A stretch of 33,313 nucleotides of DNA. Source: Funneliformis mosseae (Eukaryota; Glomeromycota; Glomeromycetes; Glomerales; Glomeraceae). Below, piece by piece: positions 10,012 through 22,800 of this stretch. The stretch is from positions 1 to 33,313 of the forward strand of contig CAJVPP010000408.1 of assembly GCA_910592005.1 (NCBI GenBank), in the 5' to 3' direction. A program made the position numbers and the translations under genes. The notes under the pieces were generated by a model. That model did not search any database, had not been told where the DNA came from, and saw only the letters and a program-made list of their open reading frames with translations. The stretch's first letter is position 1. Every line of letters starts with the position of its first letter.

Positions 10012-13000
10012 TTATTCAGAACAATCGCGAGCCAGATGACCGTGCTAAAAAAAAAAAAAAGTACCATTAGTTTTTTATTGATTATTTGTTAAATTTGATC
10101 GTAAGAGTTGAAATTTAAAATAATAAATAATTTATGAAATTCACCTTTCCACATCTAAAGCATCCAGCCGGTTTTTTATCTTTTGAACAAATTTCACTTC
10201 GTTGATAAGTATAACTTTTTGATTTACGATATTGATCAAAGATGTCACCATCTTCCCCGCGACTATGACCAACCCCCAAATACTTTTGTTCACCAAACCT
10301 AAGTTCTCCTCCCTTTATGGGTTCCGCAATGCCTGTTGAGGTTGAACCTAATCCCGTACCAGCTCCTTCCCAACCTAGTTATTTAAAAATGATTTCATTT
10401 AGGGAAAGAAGGAAAAAGAAAACTTCAAAATATTACTTTTAAAAAATATATATAGATACCTAATTTCTTTAACATTTGAAACCCGACATTACGGTCAGAT
10501 ATCATTTTATCTGCTCTAGCAACTTCTTGATCTTTAACGTAACCTAACCCGCCGCCGCCGCCACCGCCGCCGCCACTTATATATAAAGGCGATCGTGATC
10601 GTGATCTACTATAAGATCTACTTCGATAACGTCTACGGGATGATGAACTATAATCACTTGATTTACGTCTGTCATGACTATTATAACTTCGATCATATGA
10701 TCTTGATCTTGATCGACTTCTTGACCTCGAACTATATCTTGATGAAATTGATCTGGTTCTGACTCTAGTCAAAGATCTTGATACAGTTCTAGTCCTAGTT
10801 TTTGATCGAGTCCTTGATCTTGTCCTTGTTCTAGTTCTTGACCTGGACCTAGTAAGTGAGCGAGTTCTTGAACGAGACTCAGAAAGTGATCTAGAAACAG
10901 TTCTCGAACGAGTTCTTGATCGAGTTCTTGTCCTAGGAGAAATTGACCTAGCTACCCTCTTCCAGCTATGTCTTGACCGACTATGGCTTCTATACCTCGA
11001 ACGGCTACGACTAAGACTCCTGCTATCCACTCTATGTCTATGCCTCCTGCGACCTCTTGAACGACTTGAACGACTGCGACTTCGACTTATAGAAGAATCA
11101 CTATAGCTATGACGCCTCCTGTGCCTCCTCGAATGAGATCTTGATGATGATCTAGATCGTGATCTTGACATGGAATAGCTTCTGTCCCTTGACCATCTAC
11201 TTCCACGATCATCCCGTCTATTTCTGAATGAAGATACATGTTGTTGTTGTTGGTGATGTCTATCGGACGATGCTCTCGCCAATGCTTCCTCTCGTTGCTC
11301 TTGCAGATCCATATAAAAATCGTCTAAAAATCCAATTTCCCAACCATCCTTATCTAGGTCAATTTGATATTTTTCTTTTAATGCACGTTCATCCTCCCCT
11401 TCTAGATTAGATTCTATTATAAACATTCCTTCATAGAATCTGTCAACAGCCTCTAACAATTCCGTGGTAGGGGGTAAACGGTGAGGTGGTAACCTAATTG
11501 AAGCCGCATGAATGGGTGTATAAGGAGAATCCTCAGGCTAAAAAAGCTGGCAAATAAGTAAAGAATTAAATGGGCATAAAACTTTGAATATTCTAGTAAA
11601 CTATCTAATACTCATACCAAGACCGCTGGAACCATTAGTCCAGCTGGTAATTCATAATATTTTTTTTCCGAGACAGACGGTATCGGGGTCGTAGGAATTG
11701 AAGACCTGATTATTCCTTGCATCGGCATGCTTGGAGGAGATGGGCCTGGTGGAAACTGTTCTGGAATAACGGTCGGTACAGGTTCAGAAGCAGGTCGGAT
11801 AAGACTTTGTGCGATTGGTGGAGATAAATGAGCAACTGGAGGAGAAATGGATTGAGCAGTTGGCTGCGGGGCAGGAAATATTCCAGTTGGGGGTGGGGGT
11901 GGGGGCGGGACACCTGAATTATAATAAGGTTGTTGACCCTGATAACGCAAGTGTCCAATTGAATGTTGACCAGGATTTGAATATGATAATGATGAAATAC
12001 CACTAGATGGGGGTGGTGGAATTATAATACCGGTCCTTAAAGCATTGATTTTATTATCGTCAAAGTATTGTTTGTCGTCCCAAATAGATATAATCTAATT
12101 CAATATATAATTAATTATCATTACCAGAAAAAAAAATTTGTCGAATAATTAATAATAATCATAATAATTACTTTAACAACTTTCTCTTTCTGCTTCTCGT
12201 TTGCATCCATAAAATGAAAAGCAACCCGCAATAGCGCGAGTAAATGTGGATGTAATGCTTCCTTAATCCAAGGTTCCTGTCTACGTTCACTGTTTAATTG
12301 GCTTTATTAATATGTTTCAATTAAATAATTCATAATGTAAAATACTTTCTAGCACTTACCTATGAAAAAGTACATCGTTTATAAGGTATATTAAGTGAAG
12401 TCTATCCTCAAATATCGGTCGAGATTTAGAAAGCGCAATAATAAAACATATTAAGGTGTCAAAATGTGCTGGTGTTGTACAATGATCAAATATCCATGTT
12501 TTACCACGCTAAATCATTGTGTTAGAATATTGATAAATAAAAAAAAAAAGTTGGTTGCTAATTCAATTATAAAAAAAAAAATAATGGTACTTGTATATTG
12601 GACTGTGAACAATCATGCATCAACATTCCGAGTGATATTTGAAAATTATCTATCTCTGGTGGTCCAGCAGTGGCTCTTAATGCCATTGCAAGATTATCGA
12701 AAGCCAAAGATAAATCATCAATAGGTGGAGCCTGAGTTTGAGGTGGTCGATAGGGTGGTGGTGGTGGTGGTATATATTGATTTGGTGGTACTGGAAAAGA
12801 TGAATAAGGTGGCTGTTGCTGGAAACTACCTACTCACAAAAACAGAATTCATTTAAGGAAATTTTTTTTTGATGTTGAAAATTAAGTGAGGCATGGAATT
12901 TTAATAATAAAAACTTTATAAAAAAGGTATCTATATTAAAAATTTTTTTGAGAAAGTATATTATTGATACATTAAAGGATTTGTAGCTATCAGAAGGAAT

Positions 13001-13131
13001 CCGTTTTTGGAGAAATTATTGGATATTTACAAGGTTTATAAACTAGAATTTCGCTCTTGAAGACTTGTAAAATATGCCCGAGTAATTTTTAGCGAAGACG
13101 ACTACTCACCTGGCGTTATCCACTGTGACAT
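10012..13131 (-). CDS. CHERP: CHERP-like splicing factor: CID, RS, G-patch, CCHC
   Basis: Eight exons on the minus strand: 13131-13110, 12829-12591, 12508-12360, 12289-12172, 12094-11618, 11537-10460, 10374-10145 and 10044-10012, giving 781 residues. CHERP is a U2 snRNP-associated splicing regulator in animals. A CID domain lies at about 60-190 (LRLHLIYLINDVL-type motif present as RLHLIYLINDVLFH; IISIWDDKQYFDD). A Pro-rich linker is followed by the CHERP-specific YYELPAGLMVPAVL and IRLPPHRLPP...LLEAVDRFYE. Then come a long RS domain (about 420-650), a Gly9 tract, a G-patch (LKKLGWEGAGTGLG, about 690-730) and the CHERP tail (KGGELR, YRKSKSYTY). A CCHC zinc knuckle closes the protein: Cys766, Cys769, His774 and Cys779, split by the last intron. 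The SURP domain found at the N-terminus of animal CHERP is absent. The first exon codes only seven residues. Confidence 0.87.
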
Positions 13132-13500
13132 TATTATCGAAATTGTGAAAAAATTATAGAGTGCAGTATTAGTTTTATCTAGTTTTTAATAGTCACACAG
13201 AGGGTGTCGGTTTTTGGCAATTCGATTAAGTACCCGGAAAGTCTCGGATGTTGACTCCGTTTACCGAAATTCAAAAAGCCATAAAAGCCTCCCTTTTATA
13301 ATTTCAACCCCACAGAATTTAGTAACATTTTACGGTTTAATTTGAATGAAATAAACAGAAGCTCTTTCTTTTCTAAATTTTACTTCCCAATTTCCTTGTC
13401 AACCACTAATTTCGACCGTCGTACATTTAGTAGTAAAGGTTCACGGCAATTAATTAGAGACTTTTAACACCTTCTTTCTAGATCGTTTTTCATTTACAGA
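13132..13500. promoter_or_regulatory. Divergent promoter region, CHERP-like / RAB2
   Basis: 369 bp lie between the divergent starts at 13131 (minus) and 13501 (plus). It is less A+T rich than the flanks (stretches such as GTACCCGGAAAGTCTCGGATG at 13231-13251). A TTTATAA (13294-13300) could serve either gene. A pyrimidine-rich stretch ending in TTTACAG directly precedes the RAB2 ATG, so a leader intron there is possible. No named transcription-factor site stands out. Confidence 0.35.
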
Positions 13501-15066
<1,566 letters not shown>

Positions 15067-16114
15067 TCACCCATTTTGAGTCGGAACTTTCTTCCTCTGT
15101 TATTTCGGATATTTTGGCTATTTATCTTCACATAATTTATATATTTTATCATTAACACACATTATAACGTATATTACTATATTGTAAATGCAATTCCTTT
15201 TTTCTTTTTTCTTACATACTAATTCTTTCATTTCTTTTAACATCCTTTTATATTGTTTTGTTTTTTTTTGTTTTTTTTTTTTTTTTTTTTTTAGATCTTA
15301 AGATTCATCTTTAGCAAGATGTTTGAAGACAATGTTACATTCTTTTGTAATTTTTGATATTTTTGTTTTATAATTGTGTAGGGGGTTTTTTTTTTTTAAG
15401 TGACTGTCAATCTTTTGTATTTTAACTATCAGGGAAAACTACCAGGGAAAAAAAGATATATATACACACACACCTTTTATAAAATCTTATTTCTATTTAT
15501 CAAAACTTACATTATATTAAATCAGATAAATTGTTCTCGTAAATAAGATAATTTTTTAAAACTACTTTAAAATATCACTTGATTAACTATTTAGTTTTAC
15601 GGATAGAGCTCAAAAGACGCCTTGATTTGATGTTTCAAAAGTATTATATTATTTAATGCTAAAGCTTTCCAATTTACTACTTCGTAAGAATCCCATATCT
15701 TTTAATGAACCCAGCTCTTTCAGGAAGACATCTTTATACGCAAAATCCCATCCTAATCAGAATTAACCGGCATTATTGTCTAAAATATGTCGCTTTTTCA
15801 ATCGCATGACACTTATTAATGTCTAAACAACATATTCATCGTGTTATTCCTATTATGCAAAGATCAAAAATGAAATAATTACTTGGTTAATATTCTGTAA
15901 CGATTTAAGATGTTATTTGTGTTCATTAACTTCTTTCTCCAGATCTCTATAAACAATATATATTTCGATGATTAAATTAGAAAGTCGTGTTTTTATTTGT
16001 GTTAAGTTGGTCGCATGTCAAATTTATCATTCACGTGATCGATCCATAATTCCATAAAATGCTGGGTTTTTTTAAAAAAAAATTGAACACAAAATCAAAA
16101 ATATTTGGATAAAA
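15067..16114. other. Intergenic: RAB2 3' region and NIP7 promoter
   Basis: About 1.05 kb. The first half holds the RAB2 3' flank with long T tracts (about 15263-15293), an ATAC/ACAC dinucleotide run near 15457-15472, and no open frame of note. The end carries a perfect TCACGTGA palindrome at 16031-16038, 77 bp before the NIP7 ATG. No gene is recognised in either strand. Confidence 0.5.
16031..16038. promoter_or_regulatory. TCACGTGA palindrome upstream of NIP7
   Basis: The perfect 8-bp palindrome TCACGTGA lies 77 bp before the NIP7 start codon. CACGTG is the core bound by bHLH factors such as yeast Cbf1/Pho4 and animal Myc/USF. The same 8-mer recurs close to several other starts in this window. 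The binding factor in this organism is not known. Confidence 0.5.
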
Positions 16115-17066
16115 ATGAGGCAATTGACGGAAGACGAAACCAAAGTATTTTTCGAAAAGTTGGCGAAGTAGTGAGTACTTTCTATTAAAAGCATTATTTT
16201 TTTTATCGGTTTAGTTTGTAATTCTTTAAAAATGAATAAAAATGCACATTTAAAAATATTTATATATCCTTTTTTTTCTAATTTTATCAAAGTATTGGAA
16301 GGAATATAGTACATTTAATTGATCGATCGGATGAAACTTATTATTTTAGATTACATAATGATAAAGTTTATTATATGAGGTGGGTTATGAATAGGATACG
16401 GGGGTTTTTTTTTATTTTGTTTGGAGGGGGTTTAGAGTAAATCATGGGAACAAACTATATGATTTAAAAATAAACAAGCTTTTATTTATTTATAGTGAAG
16501 CGTTAATGAAACAAGCAATAAGTGTAGGACGTGATCAATTAATTTCTTTGGGAGTATGTTTTGGTAAATTTACGAAATCAAAGAAATTCAAATTACACAT
16601 CACAGCGTTAGACTATCTTGCACAATATGCAAAGGTAAAGACGATAGAATCTGTTACATATCTTTTTTGATTTTCATTTCTCAATCTTACATTTTTTTTT
16701 TTTTTTTTTGGTTTAGTACAAAGTTTGGATAAAACCAAATGGAGAAAATACATTTCTATACGGAAATAATGTACTTAAAGCACATTTAGGACGTATAACG
16801 GATGATACACCTGAACATCAAGGTGTTGTGATCTATTCAATGTCTGATATTCCTTTGGTATGATTTAAGATTTAAAATCGTTGAAAAACCAAACGTGTGG
16901 TTTGAAATAAATGCTAATTTTTTTTTTTTTTCTGACTGGAAATTAGGGATTTGGGGTTACGGCGAGATCAACAGTTGAAACTCGTAAATTACAACCTACG
17001 GATATTGTTGCTTTTCATCAAGCTGATATTGGAGAGTATTTACGTGAACAAGATACTTTATTTTAA
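16115..17066 (+). CDS. NIP7: 60S ribosome biogenesis protein NIP7
   Basis: Five exons: 16115-16170, 16293-16379, 16496-16634, 16717-16857 and 16947-17066, giving 180 residues (human NIP7 is 180, yeast 181). NIP7 is a nucleolar pre-60S assembly factor needed for 27S pre-rRNA processing. The start [20 protein letters not shown] is the conserved family N-terminus. [20 protein letters not shown] (50s-80s region) and [20 protein letters not shown] lead into the C-terminal PUA RNA-binding domain, with [20 protein letters not shown]. The C-terminus [14 protein letters not shown] matches the family end. Intron phases keep one frame. A TCACGTGA element lies 77 bp upstream. It converges with H2A. Confidence 0.97.
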
Positions 17067-17812
17067 GGTAAAGGAGGAAAAAAAAAAGTAGAATAAAAAA
17101 ATTTTTTTAAGTGAATTCTACAGAGATGTGATTTGATGTTATTAGGTTAATTAAAAATGTAAACGTATTTTGTTTGCATATCAAAAATACTGAACATGAT
17201 TGTTCTCTTTCAAAAGTAAAAAAAAAAAAAAAAAAATTAGAGACGTTATTATTTAATTACAATTTTAATCTTATATATAATTTACTAGTTGACCCCCATA
17301 CTACTATAAAGATTTTTCTAATAATTTTATTTAATTGAACCCTTAACTTGTTCGATTCACTTTTGATGTAAAAAATATGGTATTAAAATTCTTTTTATTA
17401 AAAGAAAAAAATAAAATGTAATATTGCGTGATAAAATTTGAGAAGAAAAGGAAAAAAAAAATTATATTTTCCTATCTATACATAATTATATATATATATA
17501 CATGATTCAAAGACGGCAAGAATATCATAGATTGAAGTTTTATTATTATTCCCTTTTTGTTATACTATTTTCTTTTTTACCATCTCCTCAGATAATGTAA
17601 ATTAGGAATATTAGTTGTAAAGAAAAAAAAAAAAACAAAGCAAATGTAAAAAAAGGTAAAGAAAAAAAAAAAATATTGTCAAATAAATCATTGATAAAAG
17701 GAAATATTTCTGAATTATTAATAATGTTCTCTCTTTCATATTCCCAAGAAAATAATATATTTCCTATCCTTTTTTTTTTTTTTTTTTACTAGGTTCCCAC
17801 CATTAAGCACAT
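17067..17812. other. Convergent 3' flank between NIP7 and H2A
   Basis: 746 bp of A+T-rich DNA between two convergent stop codons, with many A and T tracts (for example about 17220-17236 and 17770-17787). No open frame or RNA gene was recognised. It presumably holds both 3' untranslated regions. No animal-type histone 3' stem-loop was seen after H2A, which fits polyadenylated fungal histone mRNA. Confidence 0.5.
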
Positions 17813-18223
17813 TTAAACTTCGGCTGCAGCAGCTCCCTTCTTTGATTTCTTGGGTAAAAGATTTTGATGAATATTCGGCAGGACACCACCTTGAGCGATT
17901 GTAACATGACCAAGTAACTTGTTCAACTCTTCATCGTTACGAATGGCCAACTGAAGATGACGAGGAATGATTCTTGATTTTTTGTTATCACGAGCAGCAT
18001 TTCCAGCGAGTTCCAGAATTTCCGCAGCCAAGTATTCAAGAACGGCGGCAAGGTAAACGGGAGCACCGGCACCAACTCTTTGAGCATAATTTCCTTTACG
18101 AAGTAGACGGTGAATACGACCAACAGGGAATTGAAGACCTGCTTTGGCTGAACGGGATGAACTAGCTTTAGAAACTGTAGCGGCAGATTTACCACCAGAT
18201 TTACCACCAGCTGCACTAGACAT
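17813..18223 (-). CDS. HTA1: Histone H2A, intronless, without C-terminal SQE motif
   Basis: A single open frame of 136 codons. H2A pairs with H2B in the nucleosome core. Core features are all present: [17 protein letters not shown], the docking and acidic-patch region ([20 protein letters not shown] and [11 protein letters not shown]) and GGVLPNIH. The N-terminal tail is long and Ser/Gly/Lys rich ([18 protein letters not shown]). The protein ends [15 protein letters not shown], so the SQE[L/I] DNA-damage phosphorylation motif carried by most fungal H2A is missing. It lacks the features of H2A.Z. It is divergent from H2B, with 862 bp of shared upstream DNA. The start is the only ATG in a position to give a standard tail. 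Confidence 0.97.
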   Translation of the reverse strand: MSSAAGGKSGGKSAATVSKASSSRSAKAGLQFPVGRIHRLLRKGNYAQRVGAGAPVYLAAVLEYLAAEILELAGNAARDNKKSRIIPRHLQLAIRNDEELNKLLGHVTIAQGGVLPNIHQNLLPKKSKKGAAAAEV

Positions 18224-19085
18224 GTTTGTTAATCAAATAATAAAAAAAGGTTTGTATTTTTCGTCTGGTGTTTTTTTTTTTATAAAAAAGAAATACGGAG
18301 AGGTTTAAAAAAATTTTTTTTTATTTTTTTTTGAAAACGAAAAAAAAAGTAGTGGCTTTTTGTTAAAAAAATGTTATTAATAATTAATAATAATTAATTA
18401 AAAAAAAAAAAAATTTGTCAAAGAGGAAATTAGGGGTGTAAGGGCGCTGCAAAAAATGAGGTTAATTTATAGGAGATTTGTACGCCACGCTTTTGGTGTG
18501 TTTTTTTTTTTTGATGATGTAAACAAGTTTACCTCCTAATTCAAAAAAGTACGTGTCTTTCATGAACAAAACAAATCGGAACAATACTACGCCCGTTTAA
18601 GCCACCCTAACAAATCATTTCCTTTTCCTATTGTTTGTTGAACCTTTGAAAATTTACGCGTTGTCAAGCTGATCGCGTGATTCTCGAGTCTGCGGTTCTT
18701 ATCTTAATACAAAGATTTCCCTGAACTCCTCAAAAATTACTATTTTTAAAAAAAAGGTAAACATCTCGAAAAAAAAAAATATTTATTTTTGTAAAACTCG
18801 TGTCATAATCGCGATGATCGCGTTTGAATTTATTTATTGTTTTGATTTTAAGCCCAAAAAAAAAAAAAAAATGACAAACGCGAATTTTCGCGTTTAGGAT
18901 CGATAATTTTTTTTAATATAAAGGGCCTTGATTCTCCCAACTTTGTTCTTTTGCAACTATCAATTTTTTGATTCATTAAAGACACTTTAAACATATTTTC
19001 CCATAACATTTATATTTTTTTTTCTTTTATTTACTCTTCCCCAAACTTACCCTTTCTTAACAAAAAACAAATAAAGTAAAACGAA
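18224..19085. promoter_or_regulatory. Shared H2A/H2B promoter with CGCG-motif cluster
   Basis: 862 bp between divergent histone start codons. Six CGCG cores occur on the H2B side: ACGCGT 18656-18661, TCGCGT 18673-18678, TCGCGA 18809-18814, TCGCGT 18818-18823, and the two arms of an inverted repeat at 18876-18895 (AAACGCGAA, TT, TTCGCGTTT). ACGCGT is the yeast MCB sequence, and TTTCGCG resembles E2F/MBF sites, both linked to S-phase transcription. A TATAAA lies at 18917-18922 for H2B. On the H2A side TATAAAT is found on the minus strand at 18465-18471 and TATAAAA near 18280. Motifs are seen directly; function is inferred. Confidence 0.6.
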
Positions 19086-19496
19086 ATGGCACCAAAAGCC
19101 GAAAAGAAACCTGCAACCGCCGGAAAAGCACCAGCATCAAAAGCTCCTGCTGAAAAGAAAGACAGCAAGAAACCAGTTGCCACCGGTGATAAAACCAAAA
19201 AGAAACGAAAGGTCAGAAAAGAAACCTATTCAAGTTATATCTACAAAGTTCTCAAGCAAGTGCATCCAGATACCGGTATTTCCAATAAGGCCATGTCCAT
19301 CCTCAACTCTTTTGTGAACGACATCTTTGAACGAATTTCGGGTGAAGCTTCAAAACTCGCGGCCTACAACAAAAGATCAACTATCTCTTCCAGGGAAATT
19401 CAAACTGCCGTGCGCTTAATCTTACCTGGTGAATTGGCCAAGCACGCTGTATCTGAAGGCACCAAGGCTGTAACTAAATACACAAGTTCTAAATAA
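19086..19496 (+). CDS. HTB1: Histone H2B, intronless
   Basis: A single open frame of 136 codons. It has an Ala/Lys/Pro-rich tail ([20 protein letters not shown]), a basic [20 protein letters not shown] segment, and the histone fold ([34 protein letters not shown]). The highly conserved C-terminus reads [20 protein letters not shown] and includes the Lys equivalent to the ubiquitylated K123 of yeast (in AVTKYTS). It is divergent from H2A and under the shared promoter. The mRNA leader is pyrimidine-rich. The gene shows higher G+C and codon use suggestive of strong expression compared with its neighbours, as is normal for histones. Confidence 0.98.
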   Translation: MAPKAEKKPATAGKAPASKAPAEKKDSKKPVATGDKTKKKRKVRKETYSSYIYKVLKQVHPDTGISNKAMSILNSFVNDIFERISGEASKLAAYNKRSTISSREIQTAVRLILPGELAKHAVSEGTKAVTKYTSSK

Positions 19497-19896
19497 ATGA
19501 TCTTTTCTTAATTTTAAAGGTGAGAATAAAACTTTTGCTCTGATTATTCATTTATTAACTCTTTAACGAACGAAATTTTTTTATTAAATAACAATTTTTT
19601 TTTTTTTATTTTTTTTATTTATTTAGATACCGGATCGAAATTTTTTTTTTTTTTTATTTTAAAAACATTTTAAAATAAATAAAATATATATATTAATATA
19701 ATATTTCAAATGTAATAAAGAAGGTAGAAATAAACGATATTCAAGAACGGTTTCTTTTAAACTGGATGAATAATAAACAAATTTTTTTTTAAAAAAAAAA
19801 AAAAAAAGTACACGATATTTTTTTATTAAATTGTATTGCTTAAGCACAGAATAAAAAAAAAAAAAAACTTTTATATATTTTTATTGAAATTATTTT
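19497..19896. other. Convergent 3' flank between H2B and APC1
   Basis: 400 bp between the H2B stop and the APC1 stop. It consists of long A and T tracts (for example about 19589-19600, 19642-19655, 19782-19807 and 19853-19867) and no open frame with protein-like composition. Both transcripts must end here. Confidence 0.5.
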
Positions 19897-22800
19897 CTAT
19901 AAGTTCCAAGTAAAACAACAATCTTGAATAATCTTTAAAGTGTTAAAGGAAATGTATGGCCAGAACGTAGAAAGAACTTGCAAAACCACATCATCAGACG
20001 TTAATATATTATTTTGTAAGATTCCTTTCAAATCCTTAGAGTATGCTACAATAGTTTTTAAAGTATAACGATCTGGTATTTCGTGATAAATAAGCCAAGA
20101 TGATAGATAATGTAAAGATTGTTTACTGTTTTCTTCACCTCCATGTTTTTCAAAATTTGTCAGATACGTACGTAAAACATGTAAAAAATTTTGTTGCGTC
20201 TGAACCGGAGTATTGTTTGCTTGTTTAGAATTGTTTAAGGGAGTTTCAAAGAATTGGTCAAGTCTTGATCTTAACCCTCCAAGATACTCTCTTTTTATAA
20301 GCGTGTTATCTGTGTCTTCTTCGTTTGCGTTATTTTTTATCCTTTTCCTTGCACGATAGTACTCGAGAATTATTTTAAGATTCCATAGATTTGATTCGCT
20401 GATTTGTTCCAAACTTTGTTGAACTTGATAAAGGGAAAGGTAAATTTGAATAGCTTCAGGTTTATTTCCATTTAGACATTCTGATAATATTTCAGTAGAA
20501 AATGTTGACAACTCTCGTCCCTTGTCATAAACATTTGTGGAAGATATTTCACATAGATATCTGGTAAATGCTTGAACTTGAGGATCTGATGAAAAGATTT
20601 TAATAAAGTCAAGATCCTTTTGCTTTTGGGCCTTGGAATTTTTAGATTTTACTAAAGTTTTTCCTCTTGGGAATATATGTGTAGATATATCCCATAAACC
20701 TTGAGGATCCTAGAATAAAAAAAACAATTTATAAGGAATTAAAATTCAATAAAATGTTCAAAGTTCAAAGAAATCTTATCTTACTTCAGAATAAGTCAAA
20801 TGTCCGGTTTTCCTTTTGACGAAAACTGTAGGATTTTTCCAAAACTCTAGCATCACATCCGATTTCTTAAATTCTAACCTTATGGGCCAATACCTTGGAC
20901 TGTCGATTTCAATTTTTTGTATAAAATTCGATTCAGGCAGCAAACAAGGCGCAACCAAATCCAACGTTATAGTCTCAACTACAGTTTCCTTTGTGTCATC
21001 AGACTCTTTTGTAATAGAAGCATTATAGAAATCTTTAAATGTAACTTTTACTGGTACATAACAAGCTTCCCGAGTTTCCAAATCTCTTAATACTAAACAT
21101 CTTGGTTCAGCAGCCAACACCCATAAATGTCTAAAAGCTTGTAAATGAGCCCTGTTATCAAAACATTCAACCGGGAACCTTGGAAATAAAGCACAAACTA
21201 ATCCGGCAATAGCCTTATTGGATGTTGATAATGTATAAGTCCCTCCGCCAAGAAACAAAAACCCTAAAGACATACTTATAACCATATAATTCCCGTACGA
21301 ACGAAAGTAGGTAGTGATATTACCGGGATTAATGTCTAATCGGCGAAGTTTACGTATTCTTCGTAACACTTGAAGATTACCGGTACCAGCTGCAACGATC
21401 GAAGTACACATAGTTAAAACATTCAAGCAGGTTTTGATCGCAAATCTTGTGATGGTTTCGTCAAATGTGGGTGCTATAGCGAATAAGATTTATAGTTAAG
21501 TCTGAATTAATTTTTTTAAAAAAAAGGGTGTAAATGCTTGGGACGTAAAATTACCTCTTGAAATCCCCAGATTCATGAAAAAATCAAGATAATGGAGTAA
21601 ACACTGTAATGCTGCTTTATCTGCCGATCCAGCATACTTTAAAGCCATACTGAAACAAGCACCCGCTATAATATAATAATAGGACCTTTTGATAGCTTCC
21701 AAATTTGGATCAGCATCATCATTCCGAGGTCCACGACTTTTTTGCTCCAATATTTTCCTCATATATTCAGGTACGTGACTTTCGACCCAAACTTGATCAG
21801 ATTTAATATTACTCCACATAATCAAATTTCGAGCAAGAATTCTTATCAAAAGAAAATCAGGTCTAACGTAATCCAAGAAAAATTCGGTTTCCGGAATAGG
21901 AATTGCTCTTGCAACGCTTTCTTTATTTGATTTCAAATACAACAATCCAAGTGCAATTGTCGCTCCTGGTGATGTAATATTAACGTTGACACCATCAGCA
22001 TTTCCGTTCAAACGACCTCCGCTTCCAGATGAAGACGTATTAGACGATTTCTTCATCGAAGCCCTACCCCCGTTAATATATAATCTTAATTCTTTGAACA
22101 TCTCCAAATCGGCTAATTCATGTGCCTCGTCTCCTTGACCCAAAGTTATGAATCCAAGAGAAAGTCCGGCTGCAAGTGAATATCCTTCCGAAAAATCCGT
22201 TTCAGAATTATCAGACACCTTCAAAGCCTTTGTACCGATTTCTCCAAGCATAACTTGAGCCATATATCGATTACATGTATTCATATAAAGTAGACCAATA
22301 CCAAGTAATGCTGCAGACTGAACTAGAGGTGATACATCTAAGCTATTTGATTTTGGTGGTAATAAGGCTGTAACATGAACCGCCACAAACCTTGTGATTT
22401 CTGTATCCATAGTTCCAATATATGAAGCCGGTAGACCAAGAACCAATGCGATAGTTGTCATATCGTGTTTTGGTGTTTTCATTAAATAATCTACAGCTTG
22501 CCATTTACTCATAGCTTTTAAATGTCCATTGAATCCCAACCCCAAAAGAAATCCCGCGTGGCTATTGTCCGCTACATTTGGTTTATTAAGTGAAATCCAG
22601 GATCCTTCAATATTACAGCTTGACGGGATTCGTAAACCGGATGCGACACCTTCATGAAATTCTGGCCATTCGATGTTATCCGGCATCCGAAGAGTCCGAT
22701 CAACTTGTATTGTAGAATTGAATGGTAACACTTTAATAGTTAAACTTGCTTCAGGGATTGGAAAAGGTTCAGTGAGTATAGGTGTTGTAGTATGATAAGT

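Noticed and set aside
11710..12006. Open frames on both strands over the CHERP-like Pro-rich exon
   Set aside because: They arise from the repetitive Pro codons; the CHERP frame continues through the splice sites in phase.
17923..18216. 97-codon open frame inside H2A on the same strand
   Set aside because: Shadow frame of a conserved histone; no independent support.
19497..19560. Histone 3' stem-loop after H2B
   Set aside because: No GC-rich 6-bp stem with a 4-nt loop is present; A+T-rich 3' flank fits polyadenylated fungal histone mRNA.
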